The notes under the pieces: generated by a model
What the model was told of the DNA's origin: nothing
Seen by the model: the letters and a program-made list of their open reading frames with translations, nothing else
Database searches by the model: none
Made by a program: the position numbers and the translations under genes
Shown here: piece after piece, positions 1 through 5,931 of the stretch
Layout of the letters: each line of letters opens with the position of its first letter
Numbering within the stretch: the stretch's first letter is position 1
Source of the DNA: Alphaproteobacteria bacterium
Lineage (GTDB): Bacteria; Pseudomonadota; Alphaproteobacteria; Sphingomonadales; Sphingomonadaceae
Assembly (NCBI GenBank): GCA_018823905.1
Contig: JAHJHL010000021.1
Location: forward strand, 1-48,121
Length of the DNA stretch: 48,121 nucleotides
Direction: 5' to 3'

Positions 1-1
1 C

Positions 2-115
2 ACTGCCGTCGAGCGCGCCGGCATGTCGACGCTGAACAAGGAACAGCGCGTTTCTTACGAGCTGGAAACCGACCAGCGCGGCAAGACCTCGGCTGTCAAT
101 CTTCAGCCTGCATGA
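2..115 (+). CDS. cold-shock protein, CspA family (C-terminal part)
   Basis: The frame enters from the left edge and reads TAVERAGMSTLN..., then a segment ending SYELETDQRGKTSAVNLQPA before a TGA stop. This matches the last third of bacterial cold-shock domains, where the HISAVERAG strand precedes the final beta strands with the conserved basic QRGK turn. Such proteins are small OB-fold RNA/DNA chaperones of the cytoplasm. Only about 37 residues are visible, so the RNP motifs lie outside the window. A GC-rich hairpin begins 7 bases after the stop. Family is clear; which cspA paralogue it is cannot be said. Confidence 0.85.
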   Translation, partial: TAVERAGMSTLNKEQRVSYELETDQRGKTSAVNLQPA

Positions 116-121
116 ATGAAC

Positions 122-154
122 TCCGGCCCGGCGTCCCTGGGGCGCCGGGCCGGA
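122..154 (+). terminator. hairpin terminator after cold-shock gene
   Basis: A perfect 12-bp inverted repeat (122-133 with 143-154) encloses a 9-nt loop directly after the cold-shock stop codon. It has no run of T afterwards, as is common in high-GC alphaproteobacteria. Confidence 0.7.
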
Positions 155-207
155 CCATTCGCCGATCACTCGGCATCCAGCTCGCTCCAACGCCAAGGGA
201 CTGCCCG

Positions 208-411
208 ATGGATATGAACGAGCTTTTTTACCACCACCAGATGGCCTTGATCGCGCTCAGCCAGCCTCAAGGTCGCGGCGCCAGCGCGCGCCATGCCAGC
301 TTCGATCTGCCCGGCCATTATGCCCAGCGCATCGATGCTTACCGCGCCAAGCGCGGCATGCGCCAATATTTCACCGGCCCCCCGCATTCCGAGCCGCCGA
401 AGATCGGCTAG
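208..411 (+). CDS. small protein of unknown function (67 aa)
   Basis: I chose the ATG at 208 because AAGGGA lies 7 bases upstream; a longer frame from 112 would overlap the cold-shock stop and run through its terminator hairpin. The product starts MDMNELFYHHQMALI, has no signal peptide or membrane segment, and is rich in His, Arg and Pro. I do not recognise a domain. The stop codon overlaps the stop of the opposite-strand gene at 408 within a CTAG. The good ribosome site and normal codon use make it likely real. Confidence 0.6.
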   Translation: MDMNELFYHHQMALIALSQPQGRGASARHASFDLPGHYAQRIDAYRAKRGMRQYFTGPPHSEPPKIG

Positions 412-914
412 TCGATCCGTTCGACCTCGATATGCGGCCAGCGCGCCGCCAGCCGCGCGGCCCAGCGCTCATAGGGCCACGGAATCACTTCTTCATCGAA
501 CCAGAACAGCCGCTCGCCGGCGCGGTCGTAAAGATGCACTGCGTCGTCACTGTCGTCCTGCCGCACGATCCGTACTTTGCTGATCTGTGAGGGATGGATG
601 CGCCCTTCGTCGCCGCCGCTGCTCCCGATCCGCCCCTTCCACCAAACCAAGTCGCCCGTTGCCGGATCGATGAAACTGCCGCGGTTCGGATTGGCGAGCA
701 TGTTGAGCCCCGCGCCCAGCGCGACTAGCGCCCCAAACCCCTGCGCCAGCGGGACCAGCCACGGCGCGCATTCGCGTCCATCCTCGCTGCAATTGCCGGC
801 CGGATCGATGACCGATCCCGCCCACAGGAACACCAGTCCGAAAGCCAGCAGCAACCACATGCGCCAATCGGTGCGCGCGCTGCGCCGATAGGATGGGATG
901 TCGACGTCGGTCAT
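408..914 (-). CDS. hypothetical membrane protein (168 aa)
   Basis: The protein opens with a short polar segment, then two hydrophobic helices (about residues 18-35 and 54-72) separated by a short loop with two cysteines (CSEDGREC). A soluble C-terminal domain of about 95 residues follows, rich in Trp (GDLVWWKGR, LFWFDEEVIPWPYERW). This layout suits an inner-membrane protein with a cytoplasmic domain of the PH-like or DUF type, but I cannot name the family. It converges on the small gene at 208-411 with overlapping stop codons. Function unknown. Confidence 0.65.
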   Translation of the reverse strand: MTDVDIPSYRRSARTDWRMWLLLAFGLVFLWAGSVIDPAGNCSEDGRECAPWLVPLAQGFGALVALGAGLNMLANPNRGSFIDPATGDLVWWKGRIGSSGGDEGRIHPSQISKVRIVRQDDSDDAVHLYDRAGERLFWFDEEVIPWPYERWAARLAARWPHIEVERID

Positions 915-1099
915 GGCGCGGCGTTACCCGAACCGCGTCAACAGGTCGCTAACGCCTGCCTGTGGGCTTTACCGGCTCCAGCATCAGCACCCCGCCCGTG
1001 CCGCTGCGGCACAGTTTGCACGCACTGCAACATTTTGTTGGCGTTTGCGCGTATAAGGCGGATTGGCACCCGTTCGCGCGAATCGGCGCGGGCGCGGCG

Positions 1100-2251
1100 A
1101 TGGAATTTGATGCGCGCATGAAGCCCGAACTGAACCTGACCGCCCGTTCGACGTGGCGCGACCCGGCGCCGGAGAAACCGGCGGGGCCGGGGCGCGCCTT
1201 TTGGGCCGCGATCGTTGCGGTGATGGCGACCGCGTGCCTAGCTTTCCTGCTGTCGAGCGGACAGCTCCGTCCGCCCGCGGCGTTTGGCCCGTACAGCGTC
1301 TCGGTGCCGCTCGATTTCCGTCCCTATGACCCGGCGCGCTGGGCGATCATGAATGCCGAGGATTATGAGGAGGCGCTGAAGATTGATCCGACGCTGCCCG
1401 ATCCGGCCAGTATCGGTTTTGGCGACGCCGCCGCGCTGCCCCCCGCCGACCCGGCGCTGCTGCGCGACGAAGCATTCGTCGGGCCGCCCGCCAAGCCCTA
1501 TGTCTTTCGCGGCGTCACCGCGCTGGACCGCGAGCGCGCGCATTATTGCCTGACCGCCGCGATCTATTACGAAGCGGCATCGGAAACCGACGACGGGATG
1601 CGCGGCGTCGCCCAGACGGTGATCAACCGCGTTCGCCACCCCAGCTTCCCCAACACCGTGTGCGGGGTTGTGTTTCAGGGATCGCAGCGCGCGGGCGTGT
1701 GTCAGTTCACCTTCAGCTGCGACGGCGCGATGGCGCGCAGCCCCAGCAAGCCCAACTGGCTGCGCGCCAGTCGCGTCGCCTCGGCGGCGCTGGGCGGATT
1801 TGTCTTTCCCAAGGTCGGCCTTGCCACCCATTACCACACGCAGGCGATCTGGCCGCGCTGGGGCAAAAGCCTGGTGATGACCAATATCGTCGGCGCGCAT
1901 ATCTTTCACCGCTGGCGCGGTCGTTGGGGGATGCCCGATGCGTTCCGGGCGCCTTATCCGGGCCGCGAGCCGGTACCCGGCCCCTATCTGCCGCTGGCGC
2001 AGCAACTCGCGATCCTGAAGGGTCAGGGTCTGCCGCCCGGTGCCGGTCCGGCCCCGATGCTTGGCGGCCCGGGTACGCCGCTACCCGATGTCGCCGCCGC
2101 GCCGCTCCCCGGCACCATGGCACCGACCGCCCCCGCCATGACATCGCCCGTAGCCGCGCCAATCCCGACGCCGACCTACGCCGATCCGCGGCTCAACCAG
2201 TCGGGTCAGGTCCGCGAAGAATTCCGCGGCAGCGGAGAGTGGAAACAGTGA
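1100..2251 (+). CDS. cell wall hydrolase, SleB-like (Hydrolase_2)
   Basis: A short polar N terminus is followed by one hydrophobic anchor (FWAAIVAVMATACLAFLL). The central domain has the SleB/Hydrolase_2 signature: CLTAAIYYEAASE with the likely catalytic Glu, then GMRGVAQTVINRVRHPSFPN, TVCGVVFQGSQ and CQFTFSCDG. The family comprises muramidase or lytic-transglycosylase-like enzymes acting on peptidoglycan. The tail is a low-complexity Pro/Ala/Gly segment, probably a periplasmic linker. The frame is open from 962; ATG 1100 or 1118 give the normal topology with the anchor close to the N terminus, but neither has a clear ribosome site, so the start is uncertain. Confidence 0.85.
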   Translation: MEFDARMKPELNLTARSTWRDPAPEKPAGPGRAFWAAIVAVMATACLAFLLSSGQLRPPAAFGPYSVSVPLDFRPYDPARWAIMNAEDYEEALKIDPTLPDPASIGFGDAAALPPADPALLRDEAFVGPPAKPYVFRGVTALDRERAHYCLTAAIYYEAASETDDGMRGVAQTVINRVRHPSFPNTVCGVVFQGSQRAGVCQFTFSCDGAMARSPSKPNWLRASRVASAALGGFVFPKVGLATHYHTQAIWPRWGKSLVMTNIVGAHIFHRWRGRWGMPDAFRAPYPGREPVPGPYLPLAQQLAILKGQGLPPGAGPAPMLGGPGTPLPDVAAAPLPGTMAPTAPAMTSPVAAPIPTPTYADPRLNQSGQVREEFRGSGEWKQ

Positions 2252-2294
2252 GGCAATTGGGCTAGCCTGCCTGCCACACCGCAGGGAGGCTGAG

Positions 2295-2684
2295 ATGGGG
2301 CATGTCAAAGGTATCGGCGGGCTGTTTTTCCGGGCGCGCGACCCCGACGCGCTCAACACCTGGTATAAGGAACGGCTGGGCATCGGCGCGGGATGCAACG
2401 CCGACGACACCGGGCCGATCGACGAATGGACGTGGAACGTCGCCGCGGGGCCGGTGGTGTTCGCACCGTTCAAGGCCGACACCGACTATTTCGCCGCCGA
2501 CCGCCAATTTATGATCAACCTGCGTGTTGACGATCTCGACGCTGTGCTGGCGCCATTTCATGCGGCGGGCGACGATGTGATCACCAAACCCGAATGGGAC
2601 GACCCGGCAACCGGCCGCTTCGCGCGCGTCCATGACCCCGAAGGCAATCCGATCGAATTGTGGGAACCGCCGAAAAGCGCGTGA
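2295..2684 (+). CDS. VOC family protein (glyoxalase/bleomycin-resistance fold)
   Basis: The 129-residue protein has the two-module VOC pattern: an N-terminal GLFFRARDPDALNTWYKERLG module and a C-terminal module ending in DPEGNPIELWEP, the usual Glu-containing metal-binding strand. A GGGAGGCTGAG ribosome site precedes the ATG. VOC proteins include glyoxalases, dioxygenases and antibiotic-binding proteins; the substrate here cannot be predicted. Within 15 bases after its stop lies an inverted repeat (ATAACC/GGTTAT) and then the IS1595-type element, so its native downstream region may have been displaced. Confidence 0.85.
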   Translation: MGHVKGIGGLFFRARDPDALNTWYKERLGIGAGCNADDTGPIDEWTWNVAAGPVVFAPFKADTDYFAADRQFMINLRVDDLDAVLAPFHAAGDDVITKPEWDDPATGRFARVHDPEGNPIELWEPPKSA

Positions 2685-3800
2685 TATAACCATATAGGTT
2701 ATTTCGCTTGACATCGTCACGCTGATATGGCACAAGTGTCGCGATTATGTACTTTACACACCCACGGCTAAGTGGTAGATAATGCTCATCAACGGAGCAT
2801 ATCACCATGTCGGTTCTTTCTTCCCCCTATTTCCACGACGAAGCCAAGGCTTTTGAGCATCTGGAAAGCATCGTTTGGGCTGACGGCGTTGTCTGCCCGC
2901 ATTGCGGTGTGATCGGTGGTCGGGTCTATGACCTGTCGGGCGTTCGCGGCAAGCCGACCCTGAAAACGCCGGAAGGCGCACTCCGTCACGGCCTCAAGAA
3001 GTGTGGCGAGTGCCGCAAGCAGTTCACCGTGAAGGTTGGCACGGTTTTCGAGCATGCCCGTATGCCGCTCCACAAGATGCTACAGGCCGTTCACCTGATC
3101 GCGTCGAGCAAGAAGGGCATTAGCGCCCACCAGCTTGGCCGCATCCTTGAGGTCCAGTACAAGACGGCTTGGTTCCTCGCCCACCGCATCCGCGAAGCCA
3201 TGCGTTCCGGTGACCTTGCTGCCCCGTTCGGTTCGGGCGGTGGCGCTGTCGAGGTTGATGAGACCTATTTCGGCACCAAGGAAGGCCGTCGCGGCGCCAA
3301 GGCTGGCACGGCTCACAAGTTCGGCGTTCTGGCGCTGGTGGACCGTGAAACCGGCACCATGCGTTCGTTCACCTTCGACAAGTTCCGCGCCGACGAAGTT
3401 CATCCCATCGTTCTCAACAACATCGCCCGCGAAGCCCGTTTGATGACGGACGAAGCCAAGATGTACAAAAAGATTGGCCGCGAGTTCGCCGAGCATGGCA
3501 CGACGCTGCACGGCGCCCGCCAGTACGTCGATTACAAGGATCGCACGATCCACACCAACACCGTTGAAGGCGCGTTCTCGATTTTCAAGCGCGGCATGAA
3601 GGGCGTCTATCAGCACTGTGGCGAGCAGCACCTGCACCGCTATCTGGCTGAATTTGAGTTCCGCTATAACACCCGTCAGGCTAACGGCATTGATGATCGC
3701 GGTCGGGCTGTTGCGGCGGTGCGAGGCATCGTTGGCAAGCGCCTCACTTACCAGCAGTAGGTTGATAGCGTGTACACGCGACGCAATCTTGTAGATTCTA
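2685..3800 (+). mobile_element. IS1595-family insertion sequence (approximate limits)
   Basis: A complete transposase gene is flanked by short AT-richer stretches on both sides. GC and codon use are visibly lower than in the neighbours. I could not identify a convincing pair of terminal inverted repeats or a target duplication by eye, so the limits are placed at the end of the VOC gene and just past a 12-bp palindrome (3768-3779) after the transposase. Left of the gene are ATGCTC/GAGCAT arms directly upstream of the start. Confidence 0.5.
2807..3760 (+). CDS. IS1595-family transposase (ISXO2-like)
   Basis: The 317-residue protein has an N-terminal zinc ribbon (CPHCGVIGG about residues 24-32, KCGECRKQFT about 65-74), a helical specificity region (KMLQAVHLIASSKKGISAHQ), and an ISXO2-type DDE catalytic domain starting VEVDETYFG, followed by LMTDEAKMY and HTNTVEGAFSIFKRGMKGV with the Asn/Glu of the DD(N/E) triad. 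The ending HRYLAEFEFRYN is typical of the family. It is full length with no frameshift, so the element may be active. An ACGGAGCAT segment 11 bases upstream serves as a loose ribosome site. Confidence 0.93.
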   Translation: MSVLSSPYFHDEAKAFEHLESIVWADGVVCPHCGVIGGRVYDLSGVRGKPTLKTPEGALRHGLKKCGECRKQFTVKVGTVFEHARMPLHKMLQAVHLIASSKKGISAHQLGRILEVQYKTAWFLAHRIREAMRSGDLAAPFGSGGGAVEVDETYFGTKEGRRGAKAGTAHKFGVLALVDRETGTMRSFTFDKFRADEVHPIVLNNIAREARLMTDEAKMYKKIGREFAEHGTTLHGARQYVDYKDRTIHTNTVEGAFSIFKRGMKGVYQHCGEQHLHRYLAEFEFRYNTRQANGIDDRGRAVAAVRGIVGKRLTYQQ

Positions 3801-3894
3801 AACCAGATTGACGGGCTTTTTTTACCTCTACCGAGTAACCCGGTCCTCGGAAGTGATAGAGCATCCGTGGAAGGTATCTGTTTTTTCCAACCAA

Positions 3895-3924
3895 AAACGC
3901 CGGAGGGGAAACCCTCCGGCGTTT
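3895..3924 (-). terminator. bidirectional rho-independent terminator with GAAA loop
   Basis: A perfect 13-bp stem (3895-3907 with 3912-3924) closes a four-base loop. On the minus strand it is followed by five T residues, so it suits the gene at 3949-4356; on the plus strand TAATTTT follows. It separates the IS element from the tRNA/wHTH cassette. Confidence 0.85.
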
Positions 3925-3948
3925 AATTTTGGTCGATACGGAGTTCCG

Positions 3949-4356
3949 TCAGATGACGGCGCGAAGTCCGGTATCAAAAGGGTTTTGGGTTTCCTGTGGC
4001 GCAAACTGGCGCTCGAAATATCGCTCATTCCGATAGATCAGCGCGCCCTCGCTTTTTAGACGCGACAAAATTGCAGCAGGCGTATCTTTGCCGACGCCAG
4101 GGATTTTGGCCCTAACAAGAGCGTCAACGTCAGCCGAAGTTGCGCCGGTGGTTCCGGCCTCTCGCATAATATCGAGAACCAGCGGTTTGACGCTGGGTGA
4201 GCGCTTGCGAGCGACTGGCGCTGAGCTGTCTGAGGCTCCGAAAGTCTTTAGGAGCCTTGCAAGTGTAGCCTCCTCAATTCTGAGTTTATCGATTTCGGAC
4301 CTGATGCGATCCAATTCTTTCTGGATCATTTGCATTTGTTCTCTCGCTGATGACAT
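3949..4356 (-). CDS. coiled-coil plus winged-helix-like protein of unknown function (135 aa)
   Basis: I chose the ATG at 4356 because AAGGAAAA lies just upstream. The longer open frame to 4575 is rejected because it would translate through a tRNA gene. Residues 1-40 form a heptad-like coiled coil (MIQKELDRIRSEIDKLRIEEATL). Residues about 50-115 look like a winged helix (VKPLVLDIMREAGTTGATSADVDALV..., AAILSRLKSEGALIYRNERYFE). This is the shape of small DNA-binding proteins seen near mobile elements. It starts 28 bases after the 3' end of the tRNA on the same strand and is probably co-transcribed with it, ending at the strong terminator at 3895-3924. Confidence 0.75.
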   Translation of the reverse strand: MSSAREQMQMIQKELDRIRSEIDKLRIEEATLARLLKTFGASDSSAPVARKRSPSVKPLVLDIMREAGTTGATSADVDALVRAKIPGVGKDTPAAILSRLKSEGALIYRNERYFERQFAPQETQNPFDTGLRAVI

Positions 4357-4384
4357 GGTATTTTCCTTGGAAGTGATACGTTTT

Positions 4385-4473
4385 TGGTGCCCCCAGCGAG
4401 ACTCGAACTCGCACACCCGTGGAAGGATTTCAGTTTTAAAGACCGCTGCGTCTACCAATTCCGCCATGGGGGC
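4385..4473 (-). tRNA. Leu-type tRNA whose anticodon reads UUA (possible ochre suppressor)
   Basis: The minus strand folds into a class II tRNA: a perfect 7-bp acceptor stem (4389-4395 with 4467-4473), encoded CCA (4385-4387), discriminator A, the Leu-type D-arm GCGGAATTGGTAGACGC, a long variable arm, and a T-arm with 5-bp stem and TTCGAGT loop. The best-pairing anticodon stem (GCGGT/ACTGA, with one G-U pair and one outer mismatch) leaves the loop CTTTAAA. That puts U at 33, UUA at 34-36 and A at 37 and 38. UUA pairs with the stop codon UAA. Shifting the loop by one base to give the ordinary Leu anticodon UAA destroys the stem. No upstream promoter is certain. Confidence 0.8.
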
Positions 4474-4553
4474 ATCGACGTTGTTGTTAAAGCTGTTAGT
4501 CAATCCTGCAAGTTGGACTTGCAAGTATGACGACGAATGGAGTGGGAATCGCG

Positions 4554-4697
4554 ATGAGCGGAAAAGCTGGAACAACCGGGCAGGTGGAAAAGTTCAAGGA
4601 AGCCGCGCGCGACCTTGAAACCGACGATGACCCCAAGCGTTTTGACGAGCGCCTAGGGAAGCTGGTGAAGCATAAGCCGGTGGAAAAGCCGAAGTGA
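4554..4697 (+). CDS. small charged protein (47 aa), unknown function
   Basis: The frame begins ATG at 4554 with MSGKAGTTGQVEKFKEAAR and ends HKPVEKPK. The protein is highly charged and probably helical, with no membrane segment. I believe similar short proteins occur in other sphingomonads, but this is from memory. The stop TGA overlaps the GTG start of the next gene (GTGA at 4694-4697), so the two are translationally coupled. A GGAG lies about 11 bases upstream. It diverges from the tRNA at 4385-4473, with an 80-base region between them that must hold both promoters. Confidence 0.6.
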   Translation: MSGKAGTTGQVEKFKEAARDLETDDDPKRFDERLGKLVKHKPVEKPK

Positions 4698-4999
4698 ATC
4701 CGATCCGCGAGATGACCGATGAAGAAGCGGCGGATTTTGCTCTTTCGCTTTCCGATTTGGAACGGCAGGTTATCGCTCTCTGCTCAATAGGCAGGTCATG
4801 GGGATACTCAGAGATCGCGAAAAGGATCGGCGCTTCATATGACGCGGTCCAAGCGATAGGTCATAAGTTACAGGCGCTGCGCATGGCCCATATCTCAGTC
4901 ATCCCATACAACGGATCGGCGATATTCCTGAATGTTCGTGGTGACAGCGCAAAGCGAGCGATTGAGGCGCTTGCAAAAATCAGGGCCGACCGGGCCTGA
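4694..4999 (+). CDS. small helix-turn-helix-like protein (101 aa)
   Basis: GTG at 4694 overlaps the previous stop; ATG at 4712 is an alternative start. Residues about 20-65 (LSDLERQVIALCS... YSEIAKRIGASYDAVQAIGHKLQAL) look like a helix-turn-helix of the sigma-region-4/LuxR style. The rest forms a small wing-like tail (ISVIPYNGSAIFLNVRG). It probably binds DNA, perhaps as a regulator within this accessory patch. Base composition is clearly less GC-rich than the core genes. The specific function is unknown. Confidence 0.6.
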   Translation: MNPIREMTDEEAADFALSLSDLERQVIALCSIGRSWGYSEIAKRIGASYDAVQAIGHKLQALRMAHISVIPYNGSAIFLNVRGDSAKRAIEALAKIRADRA

Positions 5000-5041
5000 A
5001 AATTCCTTTCCTACAAAATCCCGGCCTGTCACACCGACCGG

Positions 5042-5167
5042 ATGAACCACGAACCAGATTGGAAAGATCGCGCTGAGGCGGCCAATTACTGGCTGCTAAC
5101 CGCTGTTGTCGCTGGCGCCTTCGTTGCGGGGCTGATTGCCGCCGTTCCTTATATCGCGGGCGGGTGA
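5042..5167 (+). CDS. small single-pass membrane protein (41 aa)
   Basis: Reading from ATG 5042 gives MNHEPDWKDRAEAANYW followed by a hydrophobic helix (LLTAVVAGAFVAGLIAAVPYIAG) and a TGA stop. The short charged N terminus plus one transmembrane helix is typical of small bacterial membrane proteins or phage holin-like peptides. No strong ribosome site is visible. It lies 42 bases after the HTH gene on the same strand. The clean topology supports it, but no family is recognised. Confidence 0.45.
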   Translation: MNHEPDWKDRAEAANYWLLTAVVAGAFVAGLIAAVPYIAGG

Positions 5168-5220
5168 GTGGGTTTGCAAACTACATAAACGCCACAAGTG
5201 TCACATCATGAAGAATTGCG

Positions 5221-5269
5221 AGTCGGGCCGGCGGCCTTCCGTTTGGCGGGAGGCTGTTCCGGCCCGACT
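5221..5269 (+). terminator. 11-bp inverted repeat before phage remnant
   Basis: AGTCGGGCCGG (5221-5231) pairs perfectly with CCGGCCCGACT (5259-5269). It sits just upstream of the ribosome site of the terminase-like remnant. It could be the terminator of the small-gene cluster or a leader structure of the phage/GTA module. No T run follows. Confidence 0.4.
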
Positions 5270-5290
5270 GGCGTTTGGGGAGGATGGTCC

Positions 5291-5455
5291 ATGGCGCAGA
5301 TCGGCAAGGCGGCGACCCGGGATGTGCGCAGCGTGCGTCCGGGGGCGGCGCAAATGACGCAGTTTCTGGAATCGCTGGCGGAGTCGTCGAACGTCGCCGC
5401 GTCAGCGCGCGCGGCGGGGGTGTTCGTTCGACTTCTAGGACGGAGTGAACGGTAG
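5291..5455 (+). pseudogene. 5' end of a small-terminase-like phage/GTA gene, truncated
   Basis: A good GGGGAGG ribosome site precedes ATG 5291. The product starts MAQIGKAATRDVRSVRP, then FLESLAESSNVAASARAAGV, which resembles the N-terminal helix-turn-helix of phage small terminase subunits (the 'SSNV..AA.AAGV' pattern). Directly after AAGV the similarity stops and the frame runs through about ten unrelated residues to TAG. The usual continuation (a Tyr/Arg-rich recognition helix) is missing. The start signal is intact but the gene is cut, next to the 3' part of a tail-associated gene. Assignment to a gene transfer agent rather than a prophage is inference. Confidence 0.55.
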
Positions 5456-5801
5456 GGCGGCTGCCACCCCACGGAATAAATTCCGTGTACGATCCGAGGC
5501 CGAACCGGAAGCGGGGCGATGCTGGCTGGTTGGAGCGGCGCCGACGGGCGATTGGTCTGGGCAGGGACATGCGATCGCGATCTGGACGGTCGGCGGTTGG
5601 CGATTTGTTGCACCGCGTGCCGGGATGGCGGTGGTGCGGTTGGCTGATGGCGTACGGTTGAGATTCGATGACGGCGAATGGGTCACACCAGCAACGATCG
5701 TCTCTCCTTCTGGCGGCTCGACAATCGATGCCGAAGCGCGTAGCGCGCTGAGTGCGTTGATCCTGCACCTTGCGGCGCAGGGCCTTCTGATTTCAGCCTG
5801 A
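5445..5801 (+). pseudogene. DUF2793-like phage/GTA protein, N-terminally truncated
   Basis: The frame opens after a TAG at 5436 and contains RCWLVGAAPTGDWSGQ, AIAIWTVGGWRFVAPRAGM and a weakly hydrophobic tail (SALSALILHLAAQGLL). This is the core of DUF2793, a domain of tail-associated proteins in alphaproteobacterial prophages and gene-transfer-agent clusters. Full proteins begin about 50 residues earlier with an ALPYLLAGQAQKH-type segment, which is absent here. The GTG at 5445 is only the first possible start and has no proper context. It ends 130 bases before ompA. Confidence 0.6.
5470..5487. repeat. 18-bp palindrome at the phage-remnant junction
   Basis: CACGGAAT and ATTCCGTG flank a two-base centre. 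It lies between the end of the terminase-like fragment and the beginning of recognisable DUF2793 sequence, so it may mark the deletion or excision scar. Confidence 0.5.
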
Positions 5802-5861
5802 ATTTCCTCGCGTTGGTTTAAAAAGTGCGACTTTTGGGCAACAGATTAGCGATTTGTTCAC

Positions 5862-5904
5862 TTGCACGGAACCAAAGCGGCGGGTAGGACGTCTGCCGAG
5901 ACGT
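5862..5904 (+). promoter_or_regulatory. candidate ompA promoter and 5' leader hairpin
   Basis: TTGCAC (5862-5867) and TAGGAC (5885-5890) are 17 bases apart. Just after, ACGTCT/AGACGT (5889-5894 with 5899-5904) forms a perfect 6-bp stem with a four-base loop, which would lie at the very 5' end of the message. 5' hairpins stabilise ompA mRNA in enterobacteria; a similar role here is inference. Confidence 0.4.
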
Positions 5905-5931
5905 ATATCTCAATTTGAAAGGGGAATTACT

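Noticed and set aside
2729..2746. sigma-54-like site TGGCAC-N5-TCGC before the transposase
   Set aside because: The -12 element deviates from TTGC and an IS is unlikely to need RpoN. Most likely chance.
3808..4059. 83-aa plus-strand frame after the IS
   Set aside because: It runs through the bidirectional terminator and into the antisense of the winged-helix gene.
3949..4575. 208-aa open frame spanning the tRNA region
   Set aside because: Its first about 73 residues are a translation of the tRNA and its leader. The ATG at 4356 with a good ribosome site gives the real gene.
2731..5202. 10-base direct repeat CACAAGTGTC at 2731-2740 and 5193-5202
   Set aside because: It is tempting as ends of an inserted segment, but too short and in direct orientation, with no similarity beyond a few bases.
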